Of a stretch of 64,000 nt of DNA, positions 1 through 11,082 are shown piece after piece. The translations under genes were made by a program, and so were the position numbers. The notes under the pieces were generated by a model. It ran no database searches and had not been told where the DNA came from. It was given only the letters and a program-made list of their open reading frames with translations. This stretch comes from Halorhodospira halochloris (GTDB taxonomy: Bacteria > Pseudomonadota > Gammaproteobacteria > Nitrococcales > Halorhodospiraceae): contig NZ_AP017372.2 in the NCBI RefSeq assembly GCF_002356555.2, positions 868,001-932,000 on the forward strand. The letters run 5' to 3'. The first letter of the stretch is position 1; each line of letters starts with the position of its first letter.

Positions 1-2183
1 TGTTGCTCGCGCTAACCGATAATCCTGCAGCATCGCAGGTCTTGAAATCCTGTGGCGCCGATCTGGAGCGTCTGCGACGTGATCTGCAGGCCTTCCTGGC
101 GGAGACTACGCCGCTGTTGCCAGTCAATGACGGTCGAGAGACTCAGCCCACTTTGGGGTTTCAGCGCGTGTTGCAGCGAGCCATTCTCCACGTTCAGTCT
201 TCAGGCAAGCGCGAAGTGACCGGGGCCAACGTGCTGGTGGCTATCTTCAGCGAGCAGGAGTCTCAAGCGGTATACTTTCTGCACAAACAAAACATATCGC
301 GCCTCGACGTGGTTAACTATATATCCCATGGCATTTCATCAGTCGGCGGCGAAGAGGATATGGGTAAAGAGGAGAGTGGTCCAACCGAAGAAGAGGGGTC
401 TGCAGAACCTGCCCAGGGCGGCTCACCGCTCGAGCAGTATGCAACTAACCTTAATTCGCGTGCCCGTGATGGTCAGATTGACCCGCTAATTGGTAGGCGC
501 TATGAGGTAGAAAGGACGGTGCAGGTTCTGTGCCGCAGGCGCAAGAACAATCCCCTTTTTGTCGGCGAAGCGGGGGTTGGTAAAACTGCCATAGCCGAGG
601 GTTTAGCCAAGCATATTGTTGAGGGAGAAGTGCCGGATGTACTCAGGGAGAGTACCATCTATGCCCTCGATCTGGGCGCCTTGGTAGCCGGAACCAAGTA
701 CCGCGGCGACTTTGAGAAGCGTCTCAAGTCGTTGTTGCATCAACTGAAAAAGGATAAGGGGTCGATCCTCTTTATCGACGAGATACATACCATCATAGGG
801 GCCGGCTCAGCCTCGGGCGGGGTGATGGATGCCTCCAACCTGATTAAGCCTATGCTCGCCTCTGGCGAGTTGCGCTGCATTGGATCAACCACTTATCAGG
901 AGTACCGCTCCATATTTGAAAAAGACCGGGCGCTGGCGCGGCGCTTCCAAAAGATTGATGTCAGTGAGCCGTCAGTAGAGGATACAGTGCAGATACTCAA
1001 GGGGTTGAAGAGCCGCTTTGAGGAGCACCATAACGTGCGCTTTACTGAGCCAGCGTTGCAGGCCGCCGCTGAGCTATCGGCGAAATATATCAATGACCGG
1101 CGGCTTCCCGATAAAGCCATAGACGTGATTGATGAGGCTGGCGCGCGATTGCGGCTGCGGCCCCGTTCTAAGCGGCGCAAGACCGTGGGCCTGCCGGATA
1201 TTGAGTCTATAGTGGCCAAGATCGCTAGGATCCCGCCCAAGCGCGTCTCCTCTCAGGATATGAAGGTGCTCGAGAACTTGGAGGGCGAGCTTAAGGGGCT
1301 TATCTTCGGTCAGGATGAAGCTATCGATAATTTGGCCTCGACCATCAAGATGTCGCGCGCTGGTTTAGGGACCCCCGATCGGCCGGTTGGTAGTTTCCTC
1401 TTTGCTGGTCCAACCGGTGTCGGTAAGACTGAGGTTACTAGGCAGTTGGCGGAGTTGACCGGCGTGCACCTGATCCGCTTCGACATGTCCGAGTACATGG
1501 AAAGACACACAGTCTCGCGCCTAATAGGCGCACCGCCGGGTTATGTGGGGTACGACCAAGGTGGCTTATTGACCGAAGAGGTGATAAAGCACCCTCACTC
1601 GGTGGTCTTACTCGATGAGATAGAGAAGGCCCACCCGGACGTCTTCAATCTGCTCCTCCAAGTTATGGATCACGGAACGCTGACCGACAATAATGGGCGC
1701 GAGGCAGATTTTCGCAACGTCATACTGGTTATGACTACCAACGCTGGCGCAGAGGAGATGAGTAAGCGCGCCATAGGCTTCGCCACTGAAGAACATGTTC
1801 AGGACAGCATGGAGGCGATACGGCGTACCTTCACTCCAGAGTTCCGCAATCGAATTGATGCGGTGGTTCAGTTCCAGCCTCTCGATCACGATACTATTCA
1901 GCGAGTGGTGGACAAGTTTATCCGCGAACTCTCGGTCCAGCTCGCTGAGAAGCGCGTTACTTTGGTTGTCGATGGCGAGGCTAGAAAGTGGATTGGCGGG
2001 AAGGGTTACGACCCGCAAATGGGCGCGCGCCCGATGGCTCGGGTTATCCAGCAGTATATCAAGAAGCCACTCGCCGAGCAGTTGCTCTTTGGTGATCTAA
2101 CCGGTGGAGGCGAGGTCGAGGTGACCGTGGTCGATGGGGAACTCAGCGTCCACGTGAGCGAGCGCGACACTGAAGGGGCCTAA
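1..2183 (+). CDS. clpA: ClpA, ATP-binding unfoldase subunit of Clp protease (5' end outside window)
   Basis: AAA+ unfoldase that recognises, unfolds and threads cytosolic substrates into ClpP. The visible 726 residues align from about residue 29 of known ClpA, inside the N-terminal domain, so the TTG at 3 is not a real start. In visible numbering, the first AAA+ module has Walker A GEAGVGKT near 188 and Walker B FIDEIHT near 258; the second has GPTGVGKTE near 469 and [11 protein letters not shown] near 540. There is no ClpB-length coiled-coil middle domain between them. An IGF tripeptide near 590 sits where the ClpP-docking IGL/IGF loop lies in the family. It is convergent with infA, an arrangement also known from enterobacteria (clpA-serW-infA), but no tRNA is seen here. 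Confidence 0.97.
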   Translation, partial: LLALTDNPAASQVLKSCGADLERLRRDLQAFLAETTPLLPVNDGRETQPTLGFQRVLQRAILHVQSSGKREVTGANVLVAIFSEQESQAVYFLHKQNISRLDVVNYISHGISSVGGEEDMGKEESGPTEEEGSAEPAQGGSPLEQYATNLNSRARDGQIDPLIGRRYEVERTVQVLCRRRKNNPLFVGEAGVGKTAIAEGLAKHIVEGEVPDVLRESTIYALDLGALVAGTKYRGDFEKRLKSLLHQLKKDKGSILFIDEIHTIIGAGSASGGVMDASNLIKPMLASGELRCIGSTTYQEYRSIFEKDRALARRFQKIDVSEPSVEDTVQILKGLKSRFEEHHNVRFTEPALQAAAELSAKYINDRRLPDKAIDVIDEAGARLRLRPRSKRRKTVGLPDIESIVAKIARIPPKRVSSQDMKVLENLEGELKGLIFGQDEAIDNLASTIKMSRAGLGTPDRPVGSFLFAGPTGVGKTEVTRQLAELTGVHLIRFDMSEYMERHTVSRLIGAPPGYVGYDQGGLLTEEVIKHPHSVVLLDEIEKAHPDVFNLLLQVMDHGTLTDNNGREADFRNVILVMTTNAGAEEMSKRAIGFATEEHVQDSMEAIRRTFTPEFRNRIDAVVQFQPLDHDTIQRVVDKFIRELSVQLAEKRVTLVVDGEARKWIGGKGYDPQMGARPMARVIQQYIKKPLAEQLLFGDLTGGGEVEVTVVDGELSVHVSERDTEGA

Positions 2184-2401
2184 GCGCGGCGTCGACGTTA
2201 GGCCCTGATTTATGCAGATCTTAGCTCAAGCTTTGTTGGGAGAGCTGCTATAGTCGATTGATTTTCAAGCAAGCCCTGCCCTAGATTGAGACATTGATCC
2301 TTGCTTGTCCATTTACCCAGCCATTCCCCAAGTAATGTGCCATTACGAGCGAGTGTCGCCTGGGAATACAGATTGCTGGCTGCAGGGGTAGGTCCTGAGC
2401 T

Positions 2402-2620
2402 TTAGCGCTCGCGGTAGACTATACGTCCCTTGTTGAGATCGTAAGGAGTAAGTTCCACTGTAACCTTATCGCCAGTGAGGATGCGGATATAGTGCTTGCG
2501 CATCTTGCCGGAGATATGTGCCGTAACAACGTGTCCATTCTCTAGCTCAACACGAAACATAGTGTTGGGAAGAGTATCGAGGATTACTCCCTGCATGCGG
2601 ATGGAATCTTCTTTCGCCAT
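2402..2620 (-). CDS. infA: Translation initiation factor IF-1
   Basis: A 72-residue S1-like OB-fold protein that binds the 30S A site during initiation. The product starts [11 protein letters not shown] and ends GRIVYRER, the full conserved length. The reading frame stays open 49 codons further upstream, but family length and an AGAGAGG ribosome site just before the ATG at 2620 fix the start. It lies 133 bp downstream of aat on the same strand and convergent with clpA, and may be expressed from its own promoter in that gap. Confidence 0.97.
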   Translation of the reverse strand: MAKEDSIRMQGVILDTLPNTMFRVELENGHVVTAHISGKMRKHYIRILTGDKVTVELTPYDLNKGRIVYRER

Positions 2621-2753
2621 GCGCCTCTCTGTAATATAGTTGTTGGAAAGTGAATGGATTTGCCTCTTCGGGCCACAGACCATGCTCCCATTAAGCGGCA
2701 AACTATACATAGATAGTGGCGCCGGGACAAGGCATGAGCTTGCGAATCTGCTA

Positions 2754-3458
2754 TTAGTTGCTAGCAAAGTTCCAAACTGAAGAAAGATGGGGTTTCTTCA
2801 TTGCCTTAGTTAGTAGTTTAAGATACTCGCTGCGCGGCACTTCACGTATTCCCATCCGTTCCAGGTGCGGGTTGCTCATCTGGCAGTCAAAAAAATCAAA
2901 TCCCCAGCGCCATAACTGCGGGCAAAGTTTAGCTAACGCCACTTTAGAGGCATCGCGCGCTCGACTGAACATTGATTCACCGAAGAAGGCCTTATGTAGC
3001 GCGACCCCGTAAAGCCCCCCAACTAGCTCGTCCTCTAACCAGACCTCGACTGAATGGGCAAATCCGCTATAGTGAAGCTCAATGTAGGCATTAATCATCT
3101 CGTGGGTGATCCATGTGCCCTCATCAGCAGATCTTGGTGCCGCACAACCAGCTATGACTGCCTCGAAGTTATTGTCCAGGGTCACGGTATATGGGGCCTG
3201 GTTAAGCCGGCGGCGCAGACTACGACTAATGTGGAGGTCACCAGGGAGAAAGATGCCACGCGGATCAGGGCTCCACCACAGAATCGGTTGACCCTCGCCG
3301 TACCAGGGAAAGATACCGTTGCGGTATGCAGAACAAATCCTCTGCACTGACAGGTCGCCGCCTATGGCGAGTAAACCATTGGGCTCCTTCATCGCCTGCT
3401 CGGCGTGAGGAAAGGGCTCGTCGGGGCGATTTTCATGAAGCCAGCGTAACTGCCGCAT
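2754..3458 (-). CDS. aat: Leucyl/phenylalanyl-tRNA-protein transferase
   Basis: Transfers Leu or Phe from aminoacyl-tRNA to proteins with N-terminal Arg or Lys, creating N-degrons that ClpS delivers to ClpAP in the cytosol. The 234 residues equal the E. coli length. The characteristic N-terminal block ([19 protein letters not shown]) and later [19 protein letters not shown] are present, as is the [15 protein letters not shown] block. Upstream is a divergent spacer with a palindromic repeat and then ftsK; downstream, infA. Having aat close to clpA brings two N-end-rule components together, as in E. coli. Confidence 0.97.
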   Translation of the reverse strand: MRQLRWLHENRPDEPFPHAEQAMKEPNGLLAIGGDLSVQRICSAYRNGIFPWYGEGQPILWWSPDPRGIFLPGDLHISRSLRRRLNQAPYTVTLDNNFEAVIAGCAAPRSADEGTWITHEMINAYIELHYSGFAHSVEVWLEDELVGGLYGVALHKAFFGESMFSRARDASKVALAKLCPQLWRWGFDFFDCQMSNPHLERMGIREVPRSEYLKLLTKAMKKPHLSSVWNFASN

Positions 3459-3536
3459 ACCGATAATCTTAAAGTCTAAACTAGGCTATATAATAACGCG
3501 GTTTGGCTAAGTAAGGGAGTTGCTACTCCCCCTGAA

Positions 3537-3686
3537 GGGGACCTCTAAAACTTCGCCGGCGCCACCATCTGCCCCGGTGTGGAGGTCTTGGCGCCAGGGA
3601 TGGCGCCATGAAGCCTCCAGGGATGGATTCACGGCGTCCTCCACACCGGGGCAGATGGTGGCGCCGGCGAAGTTTTAGAGGTGCCC
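3537..3686. repeat. Palindromic miniature element, copy 1 (150 bp, 4-bp target duplication)
   Basis: Arms 3541-3585 and 3638-3682 are perfect 45-nt inverse complements. The 52-nt loop 3586-3637 contains CCAGGGATGG twice and two TGGCGCCA-type motifs. The outer ends are GGGGACCTCT and, read inward from the other side, GGGCACCTCT. The element is flanked by tgaa on both sides (3533-3536 and 3687-3690). It lies between the divergent aat and ftsK genes, so it is not placed as a terminator. Loop orientation A (same as copies 2, 3 and 7). Confidence 0.9.
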
Positions 3687-3772
3687 TGAAGGGTGGTGGT
3701 GTTACTGAAGACGCCACGTTAAGCCAGCAGCAGCTTAGGCAGCTTGCGGGTGAGTCAACGGCGGCAGAAAGG

Positions 3773-3778
3773 TATAAT
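3773..3778 (+). promoter_or_regulatory. Possible -10 element upstream of ftsK
   Basis: TATAAT matches the sigma-70 -10 consensus, about 160 nt before the chosen ftsK start. No good -35 is seen at 16-18 bp; the best candidate is a weak TGAGTC at 3751-3756. Confidence 0.35.
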
Positions 3779-3939
3779 GACTGGTTAATGACCATTGCCG
3801 CGCAAATCTAAGTCACTGAGAATGGTTATCTCAACCAACAGGGAACTGCTAAAACACCCTATTTGTGTCACCAACAACCCAATATCCACAACTGCCTTGT
3901 GGTGTGCAAAGGGTTTTTGCGAAGTTCCCAACAGCCAGG

Positions 3940-6465
3940 ATGCTGGAAGCCTTGAGTTCAGAACAAGACCCGAATCTTAACGACAGCCGCCTGTTAGGGC
4001 ATCAGCTATCGCGCCGCTTGCGTGAAGCGGGAATGGTCGTTTTTATCGCTGTCGGTGCTTTTATGCTCCTGGCATTGTGGAGCTATGAGCCTGGTGACCT
4101 CTCCTGGTACGAAATTCACTTTGAAAAGCAGGCTAAGAACCTCGGCGGTATAGCTGGAGCGGCCTTTGCTGATGGCGCCTTCGTGTTGTTGGGCTATTTG
4201 GCCTACTTGTTACCACTGTTCATGGGCTGGGCAGCATTTCGATTGTTTCGCCGCCTGGATGAAGGATTGTTGGATCCTAAGCTGTTGTGGATTCGCCTTG
4301 GCGGTGCATTTCTCGCTCTACTCTCAGGGGCAGCGTTGGCTGGGCTGCTCTTGGTTGGAGACGGTCTGCCGGAAGGGGCAGGGGGGGTTACTGGCCAAAT
4401 TGTTGCCGATTATTTGCGCGGGGCCCTGGGCTTTACTGGTGCAGCGCTGATTGCCGGAGCACTCTTTCTCTCCGGTCTAACCCTTTCCATAGGTCTGTCT
4501 TGGTTGGCGGTTGCTGAGTGGGTAGGCAAATGGACCATATCGCTTTGCCGGGGATTTTGGCATCTGGTGTCAAAAAAGCTATTTGCGGCACTTCTTGGTC
4601 GACTGCGCCGGTTGCGCGAAGCGCGCTCGGGAGGGGGGCTGTTGGCTCGCGACGACGACAGCTATAGCCGCAAAGCCTTGCCCTGGTTGTCCTCTGATCG
4701 CAGCGAATCGGCCGATCAAAGCGGGTCAGGTGAAGATGATCTGATTGCAGAGTATGAAAATGCTGGTACCCCTAATAAGTCAAAGACGGCCCGTGCTGTT
4801 AGTTCCCGGCAGCGCCAAGATACCGAGGCTGAGGTAATCACGGCGGGCTCTCGGTCGACTAACGAAGGTGGTGGTGCAGGAGGAAAATCGAGTAAGAAGG
4901 GCAAAGGCAAAAAGAGTTCGGCAAAATCAAGCCCATCGCCTACCCCAGCGGTCGAGTTGCTCGACCCGCCGCCGCAGAATAGCGGTGGTTACTCGCAGGA
5001 AGTGCTCGACTCAATGTCGGCAATGCTTGAGCAAAAGCTGTTGGACTTCGGGGTCGAGGTGAAGGTTGAGTCAGTGCAGCCAGGTCCAGTGATAACCAGA
5101 TTCGAGCTGTTGCCGGCCGCCGGGGTTAAAGTCAGTCGTATCTCCAACCTGGCCAAGGATCTGGCGCGCTCAATGTCGGTTATCTCGGTGCGTGTTGTTG
5201 AGGTCATCCCGGGTAAGACCACGGTTGGGCTAGAGATCCCCAACGAAAAGCGGCAGATTATCGGCTTATCGGAGATGATTCGCGCCAAACAGTTTACCAA
5301 CAGTAAGGCAGCTTTGACTGTTGCGCTGGGTAAGGATATAGGGGGCAACCCGGTAACTGCTGATTTAGCCAAGATGCCGCACTTATTGGTGGCCGGCACC
5401 ACCGGTTCAGGGAAGTCGGTAGGGGTGAATGCCATGATCCTCTCCCTGCTCTATCGCAATACTGCTGAGCGGGTCAAACTGATCATGGTTGACCCGAAGA
5501 TGCTGGAGTTGTCGGTATATGACGGCATTCCTCACTTGCTCGCCCCGGTGGTTACCGACATGAACGATGCCGCTAACGCCTTGCGCTGGTGTGTTGCTGA
5601 GATGGAGCGCCGCTATCGGCTGATGGCGGCGCTCGGCGTGCGCAATCTGGAAGGTTTCAATGAAAAGGTGCGCAAGGCGCGCAGTGCAGGTGAGCCGCTG
5701 CTGGATCCGCTATTCGACTCGAAGGACCCCAACCAGGCAAGCCTGGAGGAGGAAATCCCGCAGGCCCCCGAATTGGATGAGTTGCCCTATATTGTGGTAA
5801 TAGTCGACGAGCTAGCCGATATGATGATGATTGTCGGCAAAAAGGTTGAGGAGCTGATTGCTCGCCTGGCCCAAAAGGCACGTGCTGCCGGGCTGCACCT
5901 GATCCTAGCGACACAGCGCCCTTCGGTGGACGTTATCACGGGTCTGATAAAGGCCAATATTCCAACCCGTATCGCCTTTCAGGTCTCTTCTCGGGTTGAT
6001 TCGCGGACAATTCTCGATCAGCAGGGGGCCGAAGCGTTGCTTGGCCACGGCGATATGCTCTATGTCCCCCCGGGTAGTGGCATGCCACAGCGTGTTCACG
6101 GTGCGTTTGTCTCCGATGATGAGGTTCATCGGGTAGTCGAGCATCTCAAACAGCTTGGCGAACCGGAGTATGTCGAAGGAGTTCTCAGTGAGACCGCCGA
6201 GACGATGCCAATTCCTGGTATCCCCGGTGAAGGGGAAGGTGGCTCAAGGGGTGATGCAGGCGAGGCTGATCCGCTTTACGATCAAGCGGTGCGGGTAGTT
6301 ACTGAGACCAGACGCGCCTCGATATCAGGGGTGCAGCGGCGGCTTAAGATCGGCTACAACCGTGCAGCACGCTTGGTCGAAGAGATGGAGGCAGCGGGGG
6401 TAGTAGGCCCATTGCAGTCTAACGGTTCGCGTGAGGTGTTAGCCCCTCCGCCGCCGCCTGATTAA
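3940..6465 (+). CDS. ftsK: DNA translocase FtsK
   Basis: Septal DNA pump that moves chromosome ends apart and activates XerCD at dif. The N-terminus has about four to five membrane segments (from [15 protein letters not shown] at ~31 to ~205), followed by a charged, low-complexity Gly/Ser/Lys linker to ~345. The RecA-like motor has Walker [10 protein letters not shown] near 486 and Walker [13 protein letters not shown] near 620. A gamma winged-helix domain ([20 protein letters not shown]) occupies roughly 776-832 and would read KOPS sequences. The linker is short compared with E. coli FtsK, giving 841 residues. The frame is open back to a GTG at 3865; ATG 3940 is preferred but not certain. 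It is followed by lolA, rarA and serS, the usual gammaproteobacterial order. Confidence 0.95.
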   Translation: MLEALSSEQDPNLNDSRLLGHQLSRRLREAGMVVFIAVGAFMLLALWSYEPGDLSWYEIHFEKQAKNLGGIAGAAFADGAFVLLGYLAYLLPLFMGWAAFRLFRRLDEGLLDPKLLWIRLGGAFLALLSGAALAGLLLVGDGLPEGAGGVTGQIVADYLRGALGFTGAALIAGALFLSGLTLSIGLSWLAVAEWVGKWTISLCRGFWHLVSKKLFAALLGRLRRLREARSGGGLLARDDDSYSRKALPWLSSDRSESADQSGSGEDDLIAEYENAGTPNKSKTARAVSSRQRQDTEAEVITAGSRSTNEGGGAGGKSSKKGKGKKSSAKSSPSPTPAVELLDPPPQNSGGYSQEVLDSMSAMLEQKLLDFGVEVKVESVQPGPVITRFELLPAAGVKVSRISNLAKDLARSMSVISVRVVEVIPGKTTVGLEIPNEKRQIIGLSEMIRAKQFTNSKAALTVALGKDIGGNPVTADLAKMPHLLVAGTTGSGKSVGVNAMILSLLYRNTAERVKLIMVDPKMLELSVYDGIPHLLAPVVTDMNDAANALRWCVAEMERRYRLMAALGVRNLEGFNEKVRKARSAGEPLLDPLFDSKDPNQASLEEEIPQAPELDELPYIVVIVDELADMMMIVGKKVEELIARLAQKARAAGLHLILATQRPSVDVITGLIKANIPTRIAFQVSSRVDSRTILDQQGAEALLGHGDMLYVPPGSGMPQRVHGAFVSDDEVHRVVEHLKQLGEPEYVEGVLSETAETMPIPGIPGEGEGGSRGDAGEADPLYDQAVRVVTETRRASISGVQRRLKIGYNRAARLVEEMEAAGVVGPLQSNGSREVLAPPPPPD

Positions 6466-6485
6466 TCCACAACACAGGTTTGATT

Positions 6486-7145
6486 ATGTTTTTAACTCAA
6501 GCGGTACCTACCAGAACCATGATGGTGCGATCACTAATGGCGTTCATGGCGGCCTTTGTGATCGGCGGCGCAGCTTCTGCCGACATGCTCCAAGGGCTCG
6601 AGGACTATTACGATAACGTCAAAACCCTCCAGGGTGGTTTTGAGCAGCAGACACTTGATGAGCGCAACAGGGTAGTTGACAGTTCATCAGGAGAGTTTGC
6701 TATCTCCCGTCCCGACCGTTTTCACTGGTCATATGCTGCTCCCTTCTCTCAGGAGATTGTTGCCGATGGTGAAAAGCTGTGGATTTACGACGTCGATCTT
6801 GATCAGGTGACTGTGCGTAACCAGGCAGAGGTTCTCGGTAGCGCCCCTGCTCAGCTGCTCTCCGGCGATTATGACGACTTGACGCAGGCGTTTGAGATAG
6901 AAGCGGGGGATAAATTTGTTCGCCTTACTCCAAAAGAGGGCGGACAGGCCTTTGATGAGGCACGCATAGGGCTGCGTGATGGCTATCCCTTTGCCCTGGA
7001 GATTGATGATGCCCTCGGCCAGACCACCAGAGTGGAGCTTCTCGACGTTATTGTTGATGAGGATATAGACGAGCAGCGCTTTATCTTTGAGCCCCCAGAG
7101 GGGGTTGATGTCTACGAAGCAGATGAGGGTGAGGCGCTGCGGTGA
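6486..7145 (+). CDS. lolA: Outer-membrane lipoprotein carrier protein LolA
   Basis: Periplasmic chaperone that takes lipoproteins from LolCDE and hands them to LolB. The precursor is 219 residues with a signal peptide ending ASA near residue 32 before DMLQGLEDYY. The LolA pattern LQGGFEQQTLDERN and SGEFAISRPDRFHWSY follows. The start is ATG 6486, 7 nt after ACACAGG; an upstream TTG at 6480 is less likely. It starts 20 nt after ftsK and its stop overlaps the GTG of rarA (GTGA), suggesting coupled translation. Confidence 0.95.
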   Translation: MFLTQAVPTRTMMVRSLMAFMAAFVIGGAASADMLQGLEDYYDNVKTLQGGFEQQTLDERNRVVDSSSGEFAISRPDRFHWSYAAPFSQEIVADGEKLWIYDVDLDQVTVRNQAEVLGSAPAQLLSGDYDDLTQAFEIEAGDKFVRLTPKEGGQAFDEARIGLRDGYPFALEIDDALGQTTRVELLDVIVDEDIDEQRFIFEPPEGVDVYEADEGEALR

Positions 7146-8434
7146 GGCCTGACCCAGCTGTGCCACTTGCAGAAAGGATGCGGCCGCAGTCCATAGATGA
7201 GCTGGCCGGACAGGGGCACTTACTCGCAGACGGCCGCGCCTTAGCGTCCAGCGTGGCTGCCGGTAAGCCGCACTCAATGATCCTTTGGGGGCCCCCGGGC
7301 AGTGGTAAGACTACGTTAGCTAGATTAGTGGCCAGCCACGCCGATGCCTTGCTGTTGAATTTATCGGCAGTTAATGCCGGGGTAAAGGAGATCCGTAGCG
7401 CGATGGAGACTGCTGGTGCCGGGCGGCAGCGAGGTCAGCGCACGGTGCTATTCGTTGATGAGGTGCACAGATTCAATAAGGCGCAGCAAGATGCGTTTCT
7501 GCCCTATGTCGAGGATGGTACCGTGACCTTTGTCGGTGCTACTACCGAGAATCCATCGTTTGAGCTCAATAAGGCGCTGCTTTCCCGCTCGCGTGTTTAC
7601 GTCTTGCGTCAGCTTGATGAGCAGGCCCTCGCAGTCCTTTTGCAGCGGGCCTTGGCGGATAGTGATAGGGGTCTCGGACAGCTCGGCCTAACAATAACCG
7701 AATCGGCGCAGCAGTTGTTGTTGCGAGCCGCAGACGGTGATGCACGACGGCTGCTCACAGCGCTTGAGATAGCAGCAGATCTTTGTCCTAGCTCGTGTAT
7801 AGATGAGCAGGTTATTGCCGAAGCCGTCAGTGGTGGTGGGGTGCGCAGATTTGATAAGGGTGGGGACGATTTCTACGACCAGATCTCGGCACTGCATAAA
7901 TCGATTCGTGGTTCTGATCCGGATGCCGGGCTGTACTGGCTAGCGCGCATGCTCGATAGCGGCTGTGATCCGCTGTATATAGCCCGGCGGTTGATCCGTT
8001 TTGCCTCGGAGGATGTGGGTAACGCGGATCCACGCGCGCTGCAGCTCGCCCTTGATGGCGCTGAGGCTTATGAACGCCTCGGTTCGCCGGAAGGTGATCT
8101 GGCGCTAGCTCACGCGGTCGCTTACCTGGCCGCGGTGCCGAAGAGCAATCGGGTCTATATCGCCTATCAGCAGGCGGTAGAAGATGTTCGTGAGCACGGT
8201 TCGCTGGAGGTGCCGGTGCATCTGCGTAACGCCCCTACTGGGCTAATGAAAGAGCTTGGTTACGGTAAAGAATATCGCTACGCTCATAATGAGCCGGAGG
8301 CTTATGCGGCTGGAGTCCAGTATATGCCCGATGAGTTGGCCGGCAGGCGTTATTATGAGCCGAGTGATAGAGGGTTGGAGAAGCGCATGCTAGAGCGTTT
8401 CGCGCGACTTCGAGCACGTGATAGGGATAGTTAA
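7142..8434 (+). CDS. rarA: Replication-associated recombination protein A (RarA/MgsA)
   Basis: AAA+ ATPase of the clamp-loader/WRNIP1 family that acts at stalled replication forks. Walker A GPPGSGKTT is near residue 50 and Walker B FVDEVHRF near 104, followed by VGATTENPSFELNKALLSRS (sensor 1 and arginine-finger region). The C-terminal tetramerisation domain includes RGSDPDAGLYWLARML. At 430 residues it is close to the E. coli length of 447. The GTG start overlaps the lolA stop by 4 nt; serS follows after 46 nt. Confidence 0.96.
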   Translation: MRPDPAVPLAERMRPQSIDELAGQGHLLADGRALASSVAAGKPHSMILWGPPGSGKTTLARLVASHADALLLNLSAVNAGVKEIRSAMETAGAGRQRGQRTVLFVDEVHRFNKAQQDAFLPYVEDGTVTFVGATTENPSFELNKALLSRSRVYVLRQLDEQALAVLLQRALADSDRGLGQLGLTITESAQQLLLRAADGDARRLLTALEIAADLCPSSCIDEQVIAEAVSGGGVRRFDKGGDDFYDQISALHKSIRGSDPDAGLYWLARMLDSGCDPLYIARRLIRFASEDVGNADPRALQLALDGAEAYERLGSPEGDLALAHAVAYLAAVPKSNRVYIAYQQAVEDVREHGSLEVPVHLRNAPTGLMKELGYGKEYRYAHNEPEAYAAGVQYMPDELAGRRYYEPSDRGLEKRMLERFARLRARDRDS

Positions 8435-8480
8435 CTAGTTTTCTGCACAAGTTGTCATGATAATGGAGGCCGTTGCATAG

Positions 8481-9758
<1,278 letters not shown>

Positions 9759-9787
9759 GGGCAAATTTTGTGCTTGCACAACGGTCG

Positions 9788-9793
9788 TATAAT
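9788..9793 (+). promoter_or_regulatory. Possible -10 element before the ThrH gene
   Basis: TATAAT lies in the 100-nt gap between serS and the next gene, 65 nt before its start. The -35 region (around 9765-9771, TTTTGT) is poor, so this is tentative. Confidence 0.35.
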
Positions 9794-9858
9794 GACTAGA
9801 TTGGCCGGTCCGCTTAATCATCAGCCGAGTAGTGGCTGGATGCCGGGAGGGAAAACGC

Positions 9859-10467
9859 TTGAATATAGTCTGTCTTGATCTTGAAGGCGTGCTGGTTCCA
9901 GAGGTCTGGGTCAATCTTGCCGATTTAACGGGGATTGACGCTTTTCGCGCTACGACCCGTGATGTCGCCGACTATAACGAGCTCATGACTCTGCGCTTGG
10001 CCGATATGGATAACCACGGCCTAGGGCTGGCTGATATTCAATCGGTTGTTGCTCGCCTTGAGCCCCTCCCCGGGGCGCGAGACTTCCTCGACGGCTTGCG
10101 TGCCGACTATCAGGTGATAATCCTCTCGGATACCTTCTATGAGTTTGCACGGCCGCTCATGGCTCAGCTCGGATGGCCGACACTATTTTGTCACAGTCTC
10201 GATGTCAGCGAGCAGGGGCGTATCAATGACTTCAATATTCGCCTTGAAGACCATAAGTGCGAGACAGTACGTGCCTTGCGCCAGCTTAACTTCAGGGTGG
10301 CGGCCGCAGGCGACTCGTATAACGATACGCGCATGCTAGGCGCCGCTGATTGCGGCATCTTCTTCTGTCCGCCGCCAGAGATAGCTGAAGAGTTTCCGCA
10401 GTTTACGGTTACTCATGACTATGTCGAGCTCAGGCGGGCCATCGACTCGGCATTTCGTGCTGAGTAG
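9859..10467 (+). CDS. thrH: ThrH-type bifunctional phosphoserine phosphatase/homoserine phosphotransferase
   Basis: HAD-superfamily enzyme. In Pseudomonas, ThrH dephosphorylates phosphoserine and can move the phosphate to homoserine. The nucleophile motif is LDLEGVLVPE (first Asp of the DxD/DxE pair at the N-terminus), then ILSDTFYEF with the HAD Ser, and AAGDSYNDTRML with the metal-binding Asp pair. TTG at 9859, 7 nt after a GGAGGG site, gives the family's N-terminus (NIVCLDLEGVL); the earlier GTG at 9832 would add nine unrelated residues. At 202 residues it fits the family. Functionally it may link to the hom-thrC genes at 37-39 kb. Confidence 0.9.
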   Translation: MNIVCLDLEGVLVPEVWVNLADLTGIDAFRATTRDVADYNELMTLRLADMDNHGLGLADIQSVVARLEPLPGARDFLDGLRADYQVIILSDTFYEFARPLMAQLGWPTLFCHSLDVSEQGRINDFNIRLEDHKCETVRALRQLNFRVAAAGDSYNDTRMLGAADCGIFFCPPPEIAEEFPQFTVTHDYVELRRAIDSAFRAE

Positions 10468-10514
10468 CTGGCAAGTCGAATAAGCAGCGCTAGCTCGCGC
10501 AGGGTGGTACCGTA

Positions 10515-11051
10515 ATGCGGGTAGGCATAATAGCTGATACACACGGGTTTCTCGATCCGCGCATCGCTGAGCAGCTGGCCGCTTGCGATGTTGCTGTACA
10601 TGCCGGTGACATAGGTGGTGCCGAAGTTCTGTGTGCCATGCAGCCGCGCGAAGAGGTCTACGCGGTGCGGGGTAACGTCGATGGCCCGCAGACATGGCCA
10701 GACCACGAAGGGCACATGCTGGAGAACCTGCCTGGGCAGCTAATGCTCGATCTGCCTGGTGGCCAGCTCGCGGTGCTCCATGGCGATAGCTATAACTCCT
10801 CTCAGCGCCACGCTCAGCTTCGGGAGAGCCTTGCTGAGACGCGGGCTATCGCCTGTGGCCACAGCCATGAACTGGTAGTCGATGACGATAAATACCCTTG
10901 GATCCTCAATCCTGGTGCTGCAGGAAGAGTGCGCGTGGGTGACGGGCCATCGATGCTAATCCTGGTTTGTGATGAGCAGCATTGGGAGGTTGAAACCCAT
11001 CGCTTTCCGCCACGTAAGTACCGGGCAATTAGCGGCGTCAACGGTGATTAG
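10515..11051 (+). CDS. YfcE/MJ0936-type metallophosphoesterase
   Basis: A small (178-residue) calcineurin-like phosphodiesterase. Dimetal motifs are in order: IIADTHGFLD at residue ~5 (DxH), HAGDIGG near 30 (GDxxG), RGNVD near 53 (GNxD), LHGDSY near 88 and CGHSHELV near 113 (GHSH). The family hydrolyses model phosphodiesters in vitro; the physiological substrate is unknown. It starts 47 nt after the ThrH gene. Confidence 0.9.
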   Translation: MRVGIIADTHGFLDPRIAEQLAACDVAVHAGDIGGAEVLCAMQPREEVYAVRGNVDGPQTWPDHEGHMLENLPGQLMLDLPGGQLAVLHGDSYNSSQRHAQLRESLAETRAIACGHSHELVVDDDKYPWILNPGAAGRVRVGDGPSMLILVCDEQHWEVETHRFPPRKYRAISGVNGD

Positions 11052-11082
11052 TTAACAGGCTAATCAGGAGCGGTATGCCCCG

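Noticed and set aside
2184-2401. Possible tRNA-Ser between clpA and infA, as in enterobacteria
   Set aside because: No acceptor stem, anticodon arm or TTCRA-type T-loop could be found.
3523-3811. Open frames with sequences like MKPPGMDSRRPPHRG in the repeat, recurring at copies 1, 2, 3, 5, 7 and 8
   Set aside because: They are translations of the palindrome itself, appear in both orientations and have no ribosome sites; not genes.
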